17,683 nucleotides of DNA from Candidatus Cardinium sp. cBcalN2 (lineage in GTDB: Bacteria > Bacteroidota > Bacteroidia > Cytophagales > Amoebophilaceae): the NCBI RefSeq assembly GCF_022810445.1, contig NZ_JAACGD010000093.1, forward strand, positions 1-17,683, read 5' to 3'. Shown here piece after piece: positions 1 to 8,970 of the stretch. A model generated the notes under the pieces. That model was not told the DNA's origin. It worked only from the letters and a program-made list of their open reading frames with translations, and ran no database searches. The position numbers and the translations under genes were made by a program. The stretch's first letter is position 1, and each line of letters begins with the position of its first letter.

Positions 1-10
1 TCTGTTTTTC

Positions 11-39
11 CAGCTGTAAAGGGGAGCTTTCCGTAACTT

Positions 40-49
<10 letters not shown>
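11..49. repeat. Imperfect hairpin overlapping the stop codon of the GNAT gene
   Basis: Bases 11-20 (cagctgtaaa) pair with 39-49 (tttacaagctg) with a single bulged base, leaving an 18-base loop. The right arm contains the minus-strand TAA stop at 40-42. No T-tract follows the stem on either strand, so it is not a textbook intrinsic terminator. It may protect the 3' end or end the transcript of the minus-strand operon. What lies beyond it is outside the window. Confidence 0.35.
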
Positions 50-1502
<1,453 letters not shown>

Positions 1503-1508
1503 TTATTT

Positions 1509-2195
1509 TTATCCTAATTTTGTCTTCCATAAGGAAGAGAACACATATAGCCACATACTAATAAAAAGGCCCTCCACATGCATGGTAGTTATTAATAGCG
1601 TCCATAGGATGATTAAAAGGTAACGAGACCTATTGGCTCGAAAAGAAAACCCTTTAAACTTCAAGGCTATAAATCGAATATTAGAAACCAATAGATAAGC
1701 CAGTAGCATAGTTAACAAAGGAAGTACCAAGGGTCGCGTTAATCCATGCACCAACTGCGGATAAATGGCACGCTTTAAGATGATCGGCACGGTAGCCACT
1801 ATAATCGCACTAGCTGGTGTGGGCAACCCTATAAATTCATCTGTTTGTTGAGGATCCACATTGAACTTAGCCAATCTAAATGCAGCAAAGACAAGGATTA
1901 ACAAGGCTATATAAGGGCGATAAGGACAGCTTTCATACGTTTGAATTAACCTATATAGGATAGCACCAGGCAACATGCCAAATGTAATTACATCGGCTAA
2001 TGAATCTAATTGCTTACCCAATAATGACTGCGCACGCAATAGCTTTGCCATAAAGCCATCCAAAAAATCAAAACAAGCACCCATAAAGATCGCATAAGCA
2101 GCATGTACCAGATGGCCGTTGAGCGCCAATAGGGTACCTATAGCACCACTAATTAGGTTTAAAACAGATAAACAGTTTGGAATATGTTTTTTCAT
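1509..2195 (-). CDS. pssA: CDP-diacylglycerol--serine O-phosphatidyltransferase (phosphatidylserine synthase)
   Basis: Integral membrane enzyme that joins CDP-diacylglycerol and L-serine to make phosphatidylserine, the precursor of phosphatidylethanolamine. The CDP-alcohol phosphatidyltransferase motif is at residues 43-68: D43-x2-D46-G47-x2-A50-K51-x8-G60-x3-D64-x3-D68. All four metal and catalytic aspartates are kept, but the arginine of the consensus AR pair is lysine here. The start (MKKHIPN, then CLSVLNLISG) is typical of Bacteroidota PssA, and about six hydrophobic segments follow over 228 residues. It lies 68 bases downstream of the MFS-like gene and 36 bases upstream of trpS on the same strand. 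A role in another CDP-alcohol transfer is possible but less likely, given the N-terminus and the DSLADVITFG stretch. Confidence 0.9.
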   Translation of the reverse strand: MKKHIPNCLSVLNLISGAIGTLLALNGHLVHAAYAIFMGACFDFLDGFMAKLLRAQSLLGKQLDSLADVITFGMLPGAILYRLIQTYESCPYRPYIALLILVFAAFRLAKFNVDPQQTDEFIGLPTPASAIIVATVPIILKRAIYPQLVHGLTRPLVLPLLTMLLAYLLVSNIRFIALKFKGFSFRANRSRYLLIILWTLLITTMHVEGLFISMWLYVFSSLWKTKLG

Positions 2196-2263
2196 ATTTG
2201 CATTTTAAATAAGAACGACCAGGTGGTTGCCGTTTTTTTACTTATAGGGCCTAGGTTTAATAC

Positions 2264-3481
2264 CTATTTTTTTTTGCACAAAGATTCCAAATATATTTTG
2301 GTAATGGGTTTGATCATGCCCAATGAAAGTAAAGAACATAAGACAAACCCTACAAATGGGTGCGCTATACCCCATAAAGGGGGCAGCACGATCCAAAATG
2401 GTATCAAAGAACCAATGCCATAAGCAAAAGATTTCACCACTGCATCGCCGACTAAAATAACATGGGCCAATTTATCTTTTTTAGTTAAGGCTTGACCTAT
2501 AATAGAAATAGCTGTCCTGAACAAATAAAGTCCCATGCCATGGAGTAATGCCGTTATCTGAAGATAAAATGGATGTCGTACATAAAAAGCCATAATTGAA
2601 GCAGAGACAATAAGAATAGGACTAATGTTAAAAAAGCCAATAATCCATTTGGGTTGTCTTTTTAAGATCCATGAACCACATATGCCACTAAGAATAAAGC
2701 CTAGCGGAATCATACTAGCGCTATAACTGAGCAATTGCGCATTGAGCTGGCTATTGTTGTTAGCCATTCTGGCTACCAGAATAGGTAAACTTACCGTGTA
2801 AGCTATGGTGGCTATATAGTTCACGAGACGAAAACTAGTTACGCGTAAGAGTCCAGGATTTTGAACAATTTCTTTAAAGCCTGTTAACATACCAGATGGT
2901 TGTAATACAACCTCCTCTGCACCAAGATCTGCCGCGCGAAATAGCTGCCAAGGTAGTATGCGTAAAATGTAGATAAAACTGCAGAATAGTAAAACCATTT
3001 TAAGTCCCATAATGGCCAATAGATTTTTGGCTACTATAGGTGCTAAAACATTAAAAAACTGTAAAAAAATTTGAAAAGTAGAAAAAAAGAAAGGCTTGTC
3101 ACGCGCTCCTATGTGCCTATTAATAAAGGCAAGACCATTTGAATGTTCAATACTCATAATACAGGCAAGAGCCCATAATGTAATGGTACAACTGCGTAGA
3201 TTAGCTTGACCATATGTCAATAAAGCTAATAAGATACATGTTGTGCATACGAGCGCACATCTACCTATGGTATAGGAGGAAAAACGCTTGAAAAAAAAGC
3301 CACCAACCAATCCAGCACAACCCATCCCTAACAGACTAGCTGGTTCCAAATAAGCTGCAGAAACGCCACTACTATCTTTTTCAAATAAAGTGATTGAAAA
3401 GGCAATGACTAAAATAGTTGGGACTATTGAGCCAAGTCCATTTAGGATCATATAAATAGGAATAATTTGTCTGATTTTCAT
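2264..3481 (-). CDS. MFS-type multi-pass transporter of unknown substrate
   Basis: A 405-residue, very hydrophobic protein with about twelve predicted membrane helices in two halves. A more polar central stretch (about residues 180-205, FRAADLGAEE) fits the cytoplasmic loop of the major facilitator superfamily. The loop between helices 2 and 3 reads GLVGGFFFKRFSSYTIGR (about 57-74), a degenerate version of the MFS motif A (G-x3-D-R-x-G-R-R) that keeps the basic residues but lacks the aspartate. The C-terminus is basic (CKKK), as expected for a cytoplasmic tail. The substrate cannot be inferred; in obligate intracellular bacteria such proteins often import host metabolites. It sits between secDF (88-base gap) and pssA (68-base gap), probably in the same transcript. 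Confidence 0.75.
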   Translation of the reverse strand: MKIRQIIPIYMILNGLGSIVPTILVIAFSITLFEKDSSGVSAAYLEPASLLGMGCAGLVGGFFFKRFSSYTIGRCALVCTTCILLALLTYGQANLRSCTITLWALACIMSIEHSNGLAFINRHIGARDKPFFFSTFQIFLQFFNVLAPIVAKNLLAIMGLKMVLLFCSFIYILRILPWQLFRAADLGAEEVVLQPSGMLTGFKEIVQNPGLLRVTSFRLVNYIATIAYTVSLPILVARMANNNSQLNAQLLSYSASMIPLGFILSGICGSWILKRQPKWIIGFFNISPILIVSASIMAFYVRHPFYLQITALLHGMGLYLFRTAISIIGQALTKKDKLAHVILVGDAVVKSFAYGIGSLIPFWIVLPPLWGIAHPFVGFVLCSLLSLGMIKPITKIYLESLCKKK

Positions 3482-3569
3482 ATAAATACCTTTTTACTGG
3501 TCTTATCTTGATTATAATGCCTATGGAAGGCTATTACCTTATGGATTTTGGATTAGATTTGGTAATCTA

Positions 3570-6452
3570 CTATTTAGTCTTAGGAGGATTACTACCAAAA
3601 TCTGCTAAAAGAGGGGCTGCAATGCAGATAGAAGAATAGGTGCCAAACAACATACCTAATAATAATGCAAAAGAGAAATTGCGTAGCGCTTCTCCTCCAA
3701 AAAAGAAAAGCATAAAAACAGCTAATAATGTTGTAAAAGAGGTGATAATAGTCCTACTTAGCGTCTCTTTAATCGCATCATTGATCATGGCTGTGGTGAA
3801 TTCTGTAGCCTTACTAGCTAATTTTTCCCTTATGCGGTCAAAAATCACCACTGTATCATTTATAGAATAGCCAATAACGGTAAGCATAGCAGCTATGAAG
3901 ACTTCATTTACTTCGTAGCTTACTCCAAAGGCACGTGCAATACAAAACCCAGCAATAACGGTTAAAGCATCATGTATTAGTGCGGATACAGCTGCTAAAC
4001 CAAATTTCCATCTTCTAAAGCGTACTGCAATGTACATAAATATACCGAATATAGCAAGTATGATTGCTTTTTTTGCGCTTTTTTGGACATCTTGTGCTAC
4101 ATTAGCGCCTACTTTAGTAGTAGTCGCAATATGAAAACCAGGATCGATTGATAGATCATTATTTTCTTGCAATTGTGTTACATTCTTTAGCGCAGCAACC
4201 AGCTTATTACGCATCTTGGTATCAGAATCGGTAATCTCTTGATTACTCAAATAGCTGGTAGTAATTTGCATTACATTATTGGCACCATAACTGCGTACTT
4301 CTACCCCGTCCTGAAATTGGATAGATAGACGATCTTTTAGGAACGAAGGATCCATAGCTTTAGAAAAATGGACAATATAGGAACGACCACCGACAAAATC
4401 GACCCCTAACCTAAGCCCCTTGTAACGATAAAAGCAGCATGCACCCAATGCTATAAATGATAGAGAAAAGAGATAAAAACGGTAACGATTTTTGATAAAA
4501 TCAAACTGCACATTTTTAAGCAACATGGGCATGGCTGGGTAAGAGAAGGTTAAGTTTGGTTTGCGGTAGTGCTCCATAAAGAAGGAAAAAATTAATCTTG
4601 TAATAAATATAGAAGCAAAAACAGAGCTGACGATACCAATCATGAGAATAAGCGCAAAACCACGAACGGGTCCCTTGCCTAGGTAATATAGTATGAGCCC
4701 AGCTAGAAAGGTGGTAATATTGGCATCAATAATGGAACTATATGATTTGTCATAGCCACGCCTGATGGCTTCTTTAATATGAACTTGGCCAGCTAGTTCT
4801 TCTCGTATACGTTCAAATATCAAAACATTGGCATCGATCGACATACCAATCGTAAGGAGAATACCAGCAATACCGGGTAATGTTAAGGTAGCATCGAGTT
4901 GAGCCAAAATGCCGACGATAAACAGCAAATTCAATAACAGTGCTGCATTGGCTATTATGCCTGCCTTGGCATAGTAAACAACCATAAAGAGCAAGATCAA
5001 ACCTAGACCTATTCCTGTAGCCATAAGGCCTTGGTTTTGGGCTATTTTACCTAGGCTTGGCCCCATAATGGCTTCTTCAACAATTCTAAGCGGAGCTGGT
5101 AACGAGCCAGTTTGTAATACACTAGCTAAATCTTTGGCTTCTTCTATCGTAAAATGACCAAATATCTGAGAATGACCATTTGGAATTTCTTGATTAACGA
5201 CTGGTGCCGAATAAACTCGATTATCTAAAGCAATAGCAATACGTTTACCAATATGACTAGCCGTGACCTGTTTCCAAACACGAGCTCCTTTTTGATTCAT
5301 TTGCACGCTTACAGCTGGTGAGCCATTTTCAGCAAAAACTTGAGCTGCATGTGTAATAATATCTCCCTCTAAAAGCGGTTGATTGCCTGTAGATGGTTGA
5401 ATCGCGTAAAGGGTGACGGCTTTTGTACCATCGTTTAAGGTATGGGCTTTTTTATCCCACATCCAAGTCATCCCTTTAGGCAATAATGCTTTAACCGATT
5501 GGCTCCCTAGTATGGTGTCTATTTGACTCATGGCTTCAGGTGGATAGGCTAATGTATAAGGGAAAGTGTATTGGCAAAGCTTTTTCAGGGGTGAGTCTTT
5601 CGGCATGCGCTCCATTTTTTCCTCATCTGTGAGCCCTGCTGGGAGTGTTGCGCTTATGGCTTCTTTTTCTTTGTTCAGTAACAAATTGTTTACCGCTTCT
5701 AGTGCCGGAGCATATGTATCAGCTTCTGCTACTGTCCAGAAACGTAATTGTGCTACCCCTTGTAGTAATTTTCTAACCCGCTCTGGGTTAGTAACACCTG
5801 GTAGTGCTATTTGGATCCTTCCACTGCCAGGTAATTTTTGGATATTGGTTTGTGTAGCGCCAAAACGATCTAACCTAGAACCTATAATGCTAAGCGAGCA
5901 ATCTATTGCATTAGAGATGGCTTGATCAATGGCTTGTATAATATCATTTTCACTAGAAAACAAATAAGATTTTCCTTGAAAATTAGGGAAAATATCACTT
6001 AATTTTCCCGTTGGGTTAAGCTTTTTATAGGCTATTACAAAGAGTTTTGAAAAAGGAGTTGATTGACCTTTTTCTCGCTCGTGCTGTGCCCATTCTAATG
6101 CTTCTAGGAAGCGAGGATCTGCATTATAGGCAGCCAAACTTTTGACAAGTTCTACAGGAATAAGTTCCATGGTTACATACATACCCCCTTGCAGATCTAA
6201 GCCTAGCTTAAGCGATCGCTCCTTTACCTCCTCATAGGTATAGCCCGTACCCAAAAAATGGTAAACAGGTTTTTTCCATATATCCATTAAATAAGCCTGG
6301 CGTTTATCAAAATCTACTTTTCCTTGTTGATCCATTGCTTGTTGTTCCGCTTGGCGTTGTACTCGGTAGTCTACAAAAGTAAAAGAAAGATAATAGAGCG
6401 AGAGTAAGGCAGTGACAATGGTTAGAAACAATACTATTTTTTTAGATTTCAT
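3570..6452 (-). CDS. secDF: Protein translocase subunits SecD and SecF fused in one chain
   Basis: Accessory part of the Sec translocon, which uses the proton-motive force to pull secreted proteins through SecYEG. It is a single 960-residue fusion, as is usual in Bacteroidota. The SecD half has the N-terminal helix (about 5-27), LGLDLQGG (83-90), a large periplasmic P1 domain (about 95-455), and a helix bundle with IGMSIDANVLIFERIREE (535-552), where D540 is the conserved proton-relay aspartate. The SecF half begins near residue 655, with LGVDFVGG (682-689) and VIGYSINDTVVIFDRIRE (859-876), where D866 is the equivalent aspartate. Both halves carry about six membrane helices. It is the first gene of the minus-strand cluster and has its own promoter at 6483-6514. 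The frame is uninterrupted and the key residues are intact. Confidence 0.97.
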   Translation of the reverse strand: MKSKKIVLFLTIVTALLSLYYLSFTFVDYRVQRQAEQQAMDQQGKVDFDKRQAYLMDIWKKPVYHFLGTGYTYEEVKERSLKLGLDLQGGMYVTMELIPVELVKSLAAYNADPRFLEALEWAQHEREKGQSTPFSKLFVIAYKKLNPTGKLSDIFPNFQGKSYLFSSENDIIQAIDQAISNAIDCSLSIIGSRLDRFGATQTNIQKLPGSGRIQIALPGVTNPERVRKLLQGVAQLRFWTVAEADTYAPALEAVNNLLLNKEKEAISATLPAGLTDEEKMERMPKDSPLKKLCQYTFPYTLAYPPEAMSQIDTILGSQSVKALLPKGMTWMWDKKAHTLNDGTKAVTLYAIQPSTGNQPLLEGDIITHAAQVFAENGSPAVSVQMNQKGARVWKQVTASHIGKRIAIALDNRVYSAPVVNQEIPNGHSQIFGHFTIEEAKDLASVLQTGSLPAPLRIVEEAIMGPSLGKIAQNQGLMATGIGLGLILLFMVVYYAKAGIIANAALLLNLLFIVGILAQLDATLTLPGIAGILLTIGMSIDANVLIFERIREELAGQVHIKEAIRRGYDKSYSSIIDANITTFLAGLILYYLGKGPVRGFALILMIGIVSSVFASIFITRLIFSFFMEHYRKPNLTFSYPAMPMLLKNVQFDFIKNRYRFYLFSLSFIALGACCFYRYKGLRLGVDFVGGRSYIVHFSKAMDPSFLKDRLSIQFQDGVEVRSYGANNVMQITTSYLSNQEITDSDTKMRNKLVAALKNVTQLQENNDLSIDPGFHIATTTKVGANVAQDVQKSAKKAIILAIFGIFMYIAVRFRRWKFGLAAVSALIHDALTVIAGFCIARAFGVSYEVNEVFIAAMLTVIGYSINDTVVIFDRIREKLASKATEFTTAMINDAIKETLSRTIITSFTTLLAVFMLFFFGGEALRNFSFALLLGMLFGTYSSICIAAPLLADFGSNPPKTK

Positions 6453-6482
6453 TCGCTTTAAATAAGTTTAAATGGACTAAGG

Positions 6483-6514
6483 CAAATATATTTTCTTTAA
6501 AGTATTAAACCAAA
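6483..6514 (-). promoter_or_regulatory. Bacteroidota-type promoter of secDF
   Basis: Read on the minus strand, TTTG (6511-6514) is followed after exactly 20 bases by TATATTTG (6483-6490). This matches the Bacteroidota primary sigma consensus, -33 TTTG and -7 TAnnTTTG. Transcription would start near 6475-6477, giving a leader of about 25 bases before the secDF ATG at 6450-6452. No Shine-Dalgarno sequence is evident in that leader, which is common in this phylum. The promoter could drive the whole cluster from secDF to the GNAT gene. Confidence 0.65.
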
Positions 6515-6518
6515 TCAT

Positions 6519-6552
6519 TAAACCTCTTGCGAAACCTATTCCTAGAGGTTTA
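6519..6552. repeat. Inverted repeat (9-bp perfect stem) with an IS-end-like motif
   Basis: taaacctct (6519-6527) and agaggttta (6544-6552) are perfect inverted copies around a 16-base loop. The left arm runs into acctcttgc-gaaa (6522-6534), which recurs almost unchanged downstream of mgtE at 8367-8379. It lies between two divergent promoter regions, so a terminator role is unlikely. A solo terminus or small non-autonomous remnant of an insertion sequence is the best guess, but no transposase is visible. Confidence 0.4.
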
Positions 6553-6904
6553 TATACTGCAATTGGCCCATACCAGAGAAAGTTGAGATGTCTTAATAGC
6601 GTCTCAAAACAGCCTAATCTGACAAACTATCCCATGCGTTATCTAATGGCTATAGATTTGGATCTACTTATTGGTAATTTACTTGAGATTCTCTTAAATT
6701 TACCTCCTAACTAGGCACGCTTCTTGACGCTACTTGTGGTTAAAATATCTGAAAGTTATGTTTTAGCCTGGTTATTATATCTTATTTTATTTAAAATGTA
6801 ACAACTTTTGGCTACTCTCGCGCTTTTATGGTTTTTACCAATCTGTTTTCTCATCTAGCATGGTCAAACATGGTTGTACCATATGAAACCAAAAAAATAA
6901 GATT

Positions 6905-8305
6905 ATGAAACTAAAAGGAGAAAATAAGTTTTTTAAGTGGACGCGTTTACTCAAACAGCAGCAAGAGAAGCGATTAGCCCATTGTTTAGAGCATGCATCC
7001 CCTATAGAGGTAGCCAAATTTTTAGAGAAGCAATCTTTTGATTTGGCTATGCGCATATTTACTACTTTATCTATTACCAGACAAGGGGAAATATTTGCCT
7101 TACTAAACGATCATGGCTTACAGATGCACCTCTACCATAATATTCCTAAAAGCATCTTTGCCAAAATTTTTTCTTGTATGCCTTCTGATTTACGAGTCGA
7201 TTTTTACCAATGCTTGAGTAATAAGGAGCATGCCCATTTATTACCTTATTTAAGTAGGAAAGTTCGAGAAGACGTGATTATGCTCAATGCCTATTTGCCA
7301 GATACGGCAGGAGGTATTATGAATACAGATTTTGCGACCGTCTTAAACTCAATGACTATAGAAGAAGCTATTGCAAAAATTCGTGAAGATGCACCATCTA
7401 AAAAGATGCTTTACTACATTTATGTAGTGGATGAAAAGATGAAATTGGTTGGTTTTGTTTCTTTAAAAGATTTGGTGATGCGTTCTCCTGAAGAAACAAT
7501 AGAAACTATACTCAATGTAAATTTTATATATGCTACAGTTGATGAAGACCAAGAAGTCGTCGCTAAAAAAATTGAACAATATGATTTGGTAGCCATTCCT
7601 ATTCTAAACCAAGAAGAACAAATCGTAGGTATTGTAAGTTATGATGATGCCATAGATATTATCAGAGCCGAGCAAGTTGAGGATATGGACAAATTTATGG
7701 GTATTACTTCAGAAGAAGATGCACCAGATTATTTAAAGGTCTCTACGCTACAACATCTAAAAAAAAGAATCAAATGGATTGTAGTAGTATTTATGGCTAG
7801 CATTGTTGGCCATGCTTTTACGCATGCTAAAAGTACTTTTTTTTCCTCTTTTAATCTAATTTTTTATTTGAGTATGATTACAGATACTGGAGGCAATGTA
7901 GGCAGTCAAGTAGCTTCTGTAGTATTACAAGCATTGAATCGCGGTCAAGTCACCCTATCTGATTGGACTAGGATTATTTTAAAAGAATTAAGGATTGCTG
8001 TTATGTTGGCTTCTGTTTTGTTTTTTCTTGCTTATATTAAAATGTTTTTAACTTCGAGTCTCGATCCAGAGACCAATAGAAACTATCATGTGATGTTTGC
8101 AGTGGCCTTGAGCATTGTTTTACAGGTTGTTTTTTCTGCTTTTATAGGAGCGGCTTTTCCGTTGGCGGCTAAGTATTTTAATGGAGATCCTGCAGTAGCG
8201 GCTAATCCTGCAATTAATACAACTGTCGAGTTATTGGGTGTTGTTATTTATTATTTTGTAATTTACTGGCTCATTAATCCAGTCGTATCAGTTAGTGGTC
8301 TGTAG
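6905..8305 (+). CDS. mgtE: Magnesium transporter MgtE
   Basis: Homodimeric Mg2+ channel of the inner membrane, gated by cytoplasmic Mg2+ sensing. The 466 residues show the full family layout: a basic start, the superhelical MgtE_N domain (about 20-138, ending in the typical DTAGGIMNTDF), a CBS pair (about 141-198 and 204-258), the connecting helix (about 255-285), and five membrane helices (about 290-465). Pore motifs are TDTGGNVGSQ (326-335) and DPAVAANPAINTTVE (428-442). In the usual family sequence (DPAVASGPFxTTxxD) the last position is the pore aspartate; here it is Glu442. The ATG at 6905 is the first possible start, because an in-frame TGA lies 19 bases upstream. No Shine-Dalgarno site is seen. 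It is divergent from secDF, with no close partner upstream. Confidence 0.95.
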   Translation: MKLKGENKFFKWTRLLKQQQEKRLAHCLEHASPIEVAKFLEKQSFDLAMRIFTTLSITRQGEIFALLNDHGLQMHLYHNIPKSIFAKIFSCMPSDLRVDFYQCLSNKEHAHLLPYLSRKVREDVIMLNAYLPDTAGGIMNTDFATVLNSMTIEEAIAKIREDAPSKKMLYYIYVVDEKMKLVGFVSLKDLVMRSPEETIETILNVNFIYATVDEDQEVVAKKIEQYDLVAIPILNQEEQIVGIVSYDDAIDIIRAEQVEDMDKFMGITSEEDAPDYLKVSTLQHLKKRIKWIVVVFMASIVGHAFTHAKSTFFSSFNLIFYLSMITDTGGNVGSQVASVVLQALNRGQVTLSDWTRIILKELRIAVMLASVLFFLAYIKMFLTSSLDPETNRNYHVMFAVALSIVLQVVFSAFIGAAFPLAAKYFNGDPAVAANPAINTTVELLGVVIYYFVIYWLINPVVSVSGL

Positions 8306-8360
8306 ATACTATATAAGTGCAGGACACTAGTTTTTAAATTGTTTAGGGGCTAATGGTAAT

Positions 8361-8380
8361 AGATAGACCTCTTGCAAAAT
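8361..8380. repeat. IS-end-like motif, second copy of the acctcttgc element
   Basis: acctcttgc at 8367-8375, followed by aaaa, matches 6522-6534 (acctcttgc-gaaa). The flanking base pattern is also shared (taaacc versus tagacc). Both copies lie in intergenic DNA on either side of mgtE, in the same orientation. The 137-base gap between mgtE and the next gene holds nothing else recognisable: no convincing promoter and no transposase. It could be the solo end of an insertion element, or a chance 9-mer. Confidence 0.3.
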
Positions 8381-8442
8381 GCGCTTAAGTAAGAACTCTT
8401 TTCTATGCTTTTTTATTCTATGTTAAACACTAAGATTAAATC

Positions 8443-8907
8443 ATGTTAAGATTATTTTTTGTAATCAAATACTGGACTTTGTTAGTTGTATTAGGATTGT
8501 CTTCTGGTGCATGTACCAATACCCAGAATGATTTCTTGTTATTAGATGATCTTGTGATAGATCACGCATATAATATATCTTCTTACATTACAGGAAAAAT
8601 AAATAGGCCTGATGATAGAGACAATGATGATACAGACAATATAGATGGCGAAGAAACTTGTGAGAAGAATTTTGACAAGGCCAATGCGTCATTACTAAAT
8701 CTAAAAAATATACTACAGGAATATCCAAAGATTACAGGCCATCCAATTTGCAAAAATACTTTGGGAGATCTTGAGTTAAAATTACAAGAATTAAATCAGG
8801 ATATAGAGCACCTACCTGATGGCAGTCCGAAAGCCCAGCTTAGTAAAAACTTTAAGCATTTAGCTACTTATGTCTATTCTTTGATGAATGAAGATCTATC
8901 AGCGTAA
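8443..8907 (+). CDS. Small probable lipoprotein, function unknown
   Basis: A 154-residue protein that I do not recognise. It begins with a short basic n-region and a hydrophobic stretch (residues 4-19), followed by SSGAC with Cys24, which resembles a lipoprotein signal with a weak lipobox (Ser at -3, Ala at -1). The mature part has a very acidic linker (about 56-72, seven aspartates among 17 residues plus two glutamates). A C-terminal region rich in Leu, Lys and Glu (about 75-150) looks helical, with two more cysteines (C73 and C102). An outer- or inner-membrane-anchored periplasmic protein is the most likely reading; secretion toward the host is possible but unsupported. It lies 137 bases after mgtE and 63 bases before the E2 gene on the same strand. 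Confidence 0.6.
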   Translation: MLRLFFVIKYWTLLVVLGLSSGACTNTQNDFLLLDDLVIDHAYNISSYITGKINRPDDRDNDDTDNIDGEETCEKNFDKANASLLNLKNILQEYPKITGHPICKNTLGDLELKLQELNQDIEHLPDGSPKAQLSKNFKHLATYVYSLMNEDLSA

Positions 8908-8970
8908 CCTACTACATATGGTTATCCAGCAGACTCATGGTAGGGAGCAATTTTTAAAGAAAAGTTAATC

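Larger units (their letters stand above)
6453..6904. other. Divergent intergenic region between secDF and mgtE
   Basis: 452 bases separate the divergent genes secDF (minus) and mgtE (plus). The secDF-proximal end holds a clear Bacteroidota-type promoter (6483-6514), followed by a 9-bp perfect inverted repeat (6519-6552). A frame without a stop runs from 6481 to a TAG at 6712-6714 on the plus strand (77 codons). It lacks a convincing start and its product is not recognised, so it is probably chance or an eroded gene fragment. No tRNA or known riboswitch fold was recognised. No good -33/-7 pair was found for mgtE; TAGATTTG at 6653-6660 fits the -7 consensus but lacks a partner TTTG at the right distance. 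Confidence 0.6.

Noticed and set aside
2184..2423. Plus-strand frame of 79 codons
   Set aside because: It lies opposite the end of the MFS-like gene and the pssA gap; composition and lack of any domain indicate a shadow of the real minus-strand gene.
5566..5925. Plus-strand frame of 119 codons inside secDF
   Set aside because: It is fully antisense to the well-supported SecD periplasmic domain; no independent start signal or family match.
6481..6714. 77-codon open stretch upstream of mgtE
   Set aside because: No convincing start codon and no family recognised; it overlaps the secDF promoter and the inverted repeat, so it is probably chance or a very old remnant.
6835..7056. Minus-strand frame of 73 codons over the mgtE start
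   Set aside because: Antisense to mgtE codons; cysteine- and serine-rich product typical of a shadow frame.
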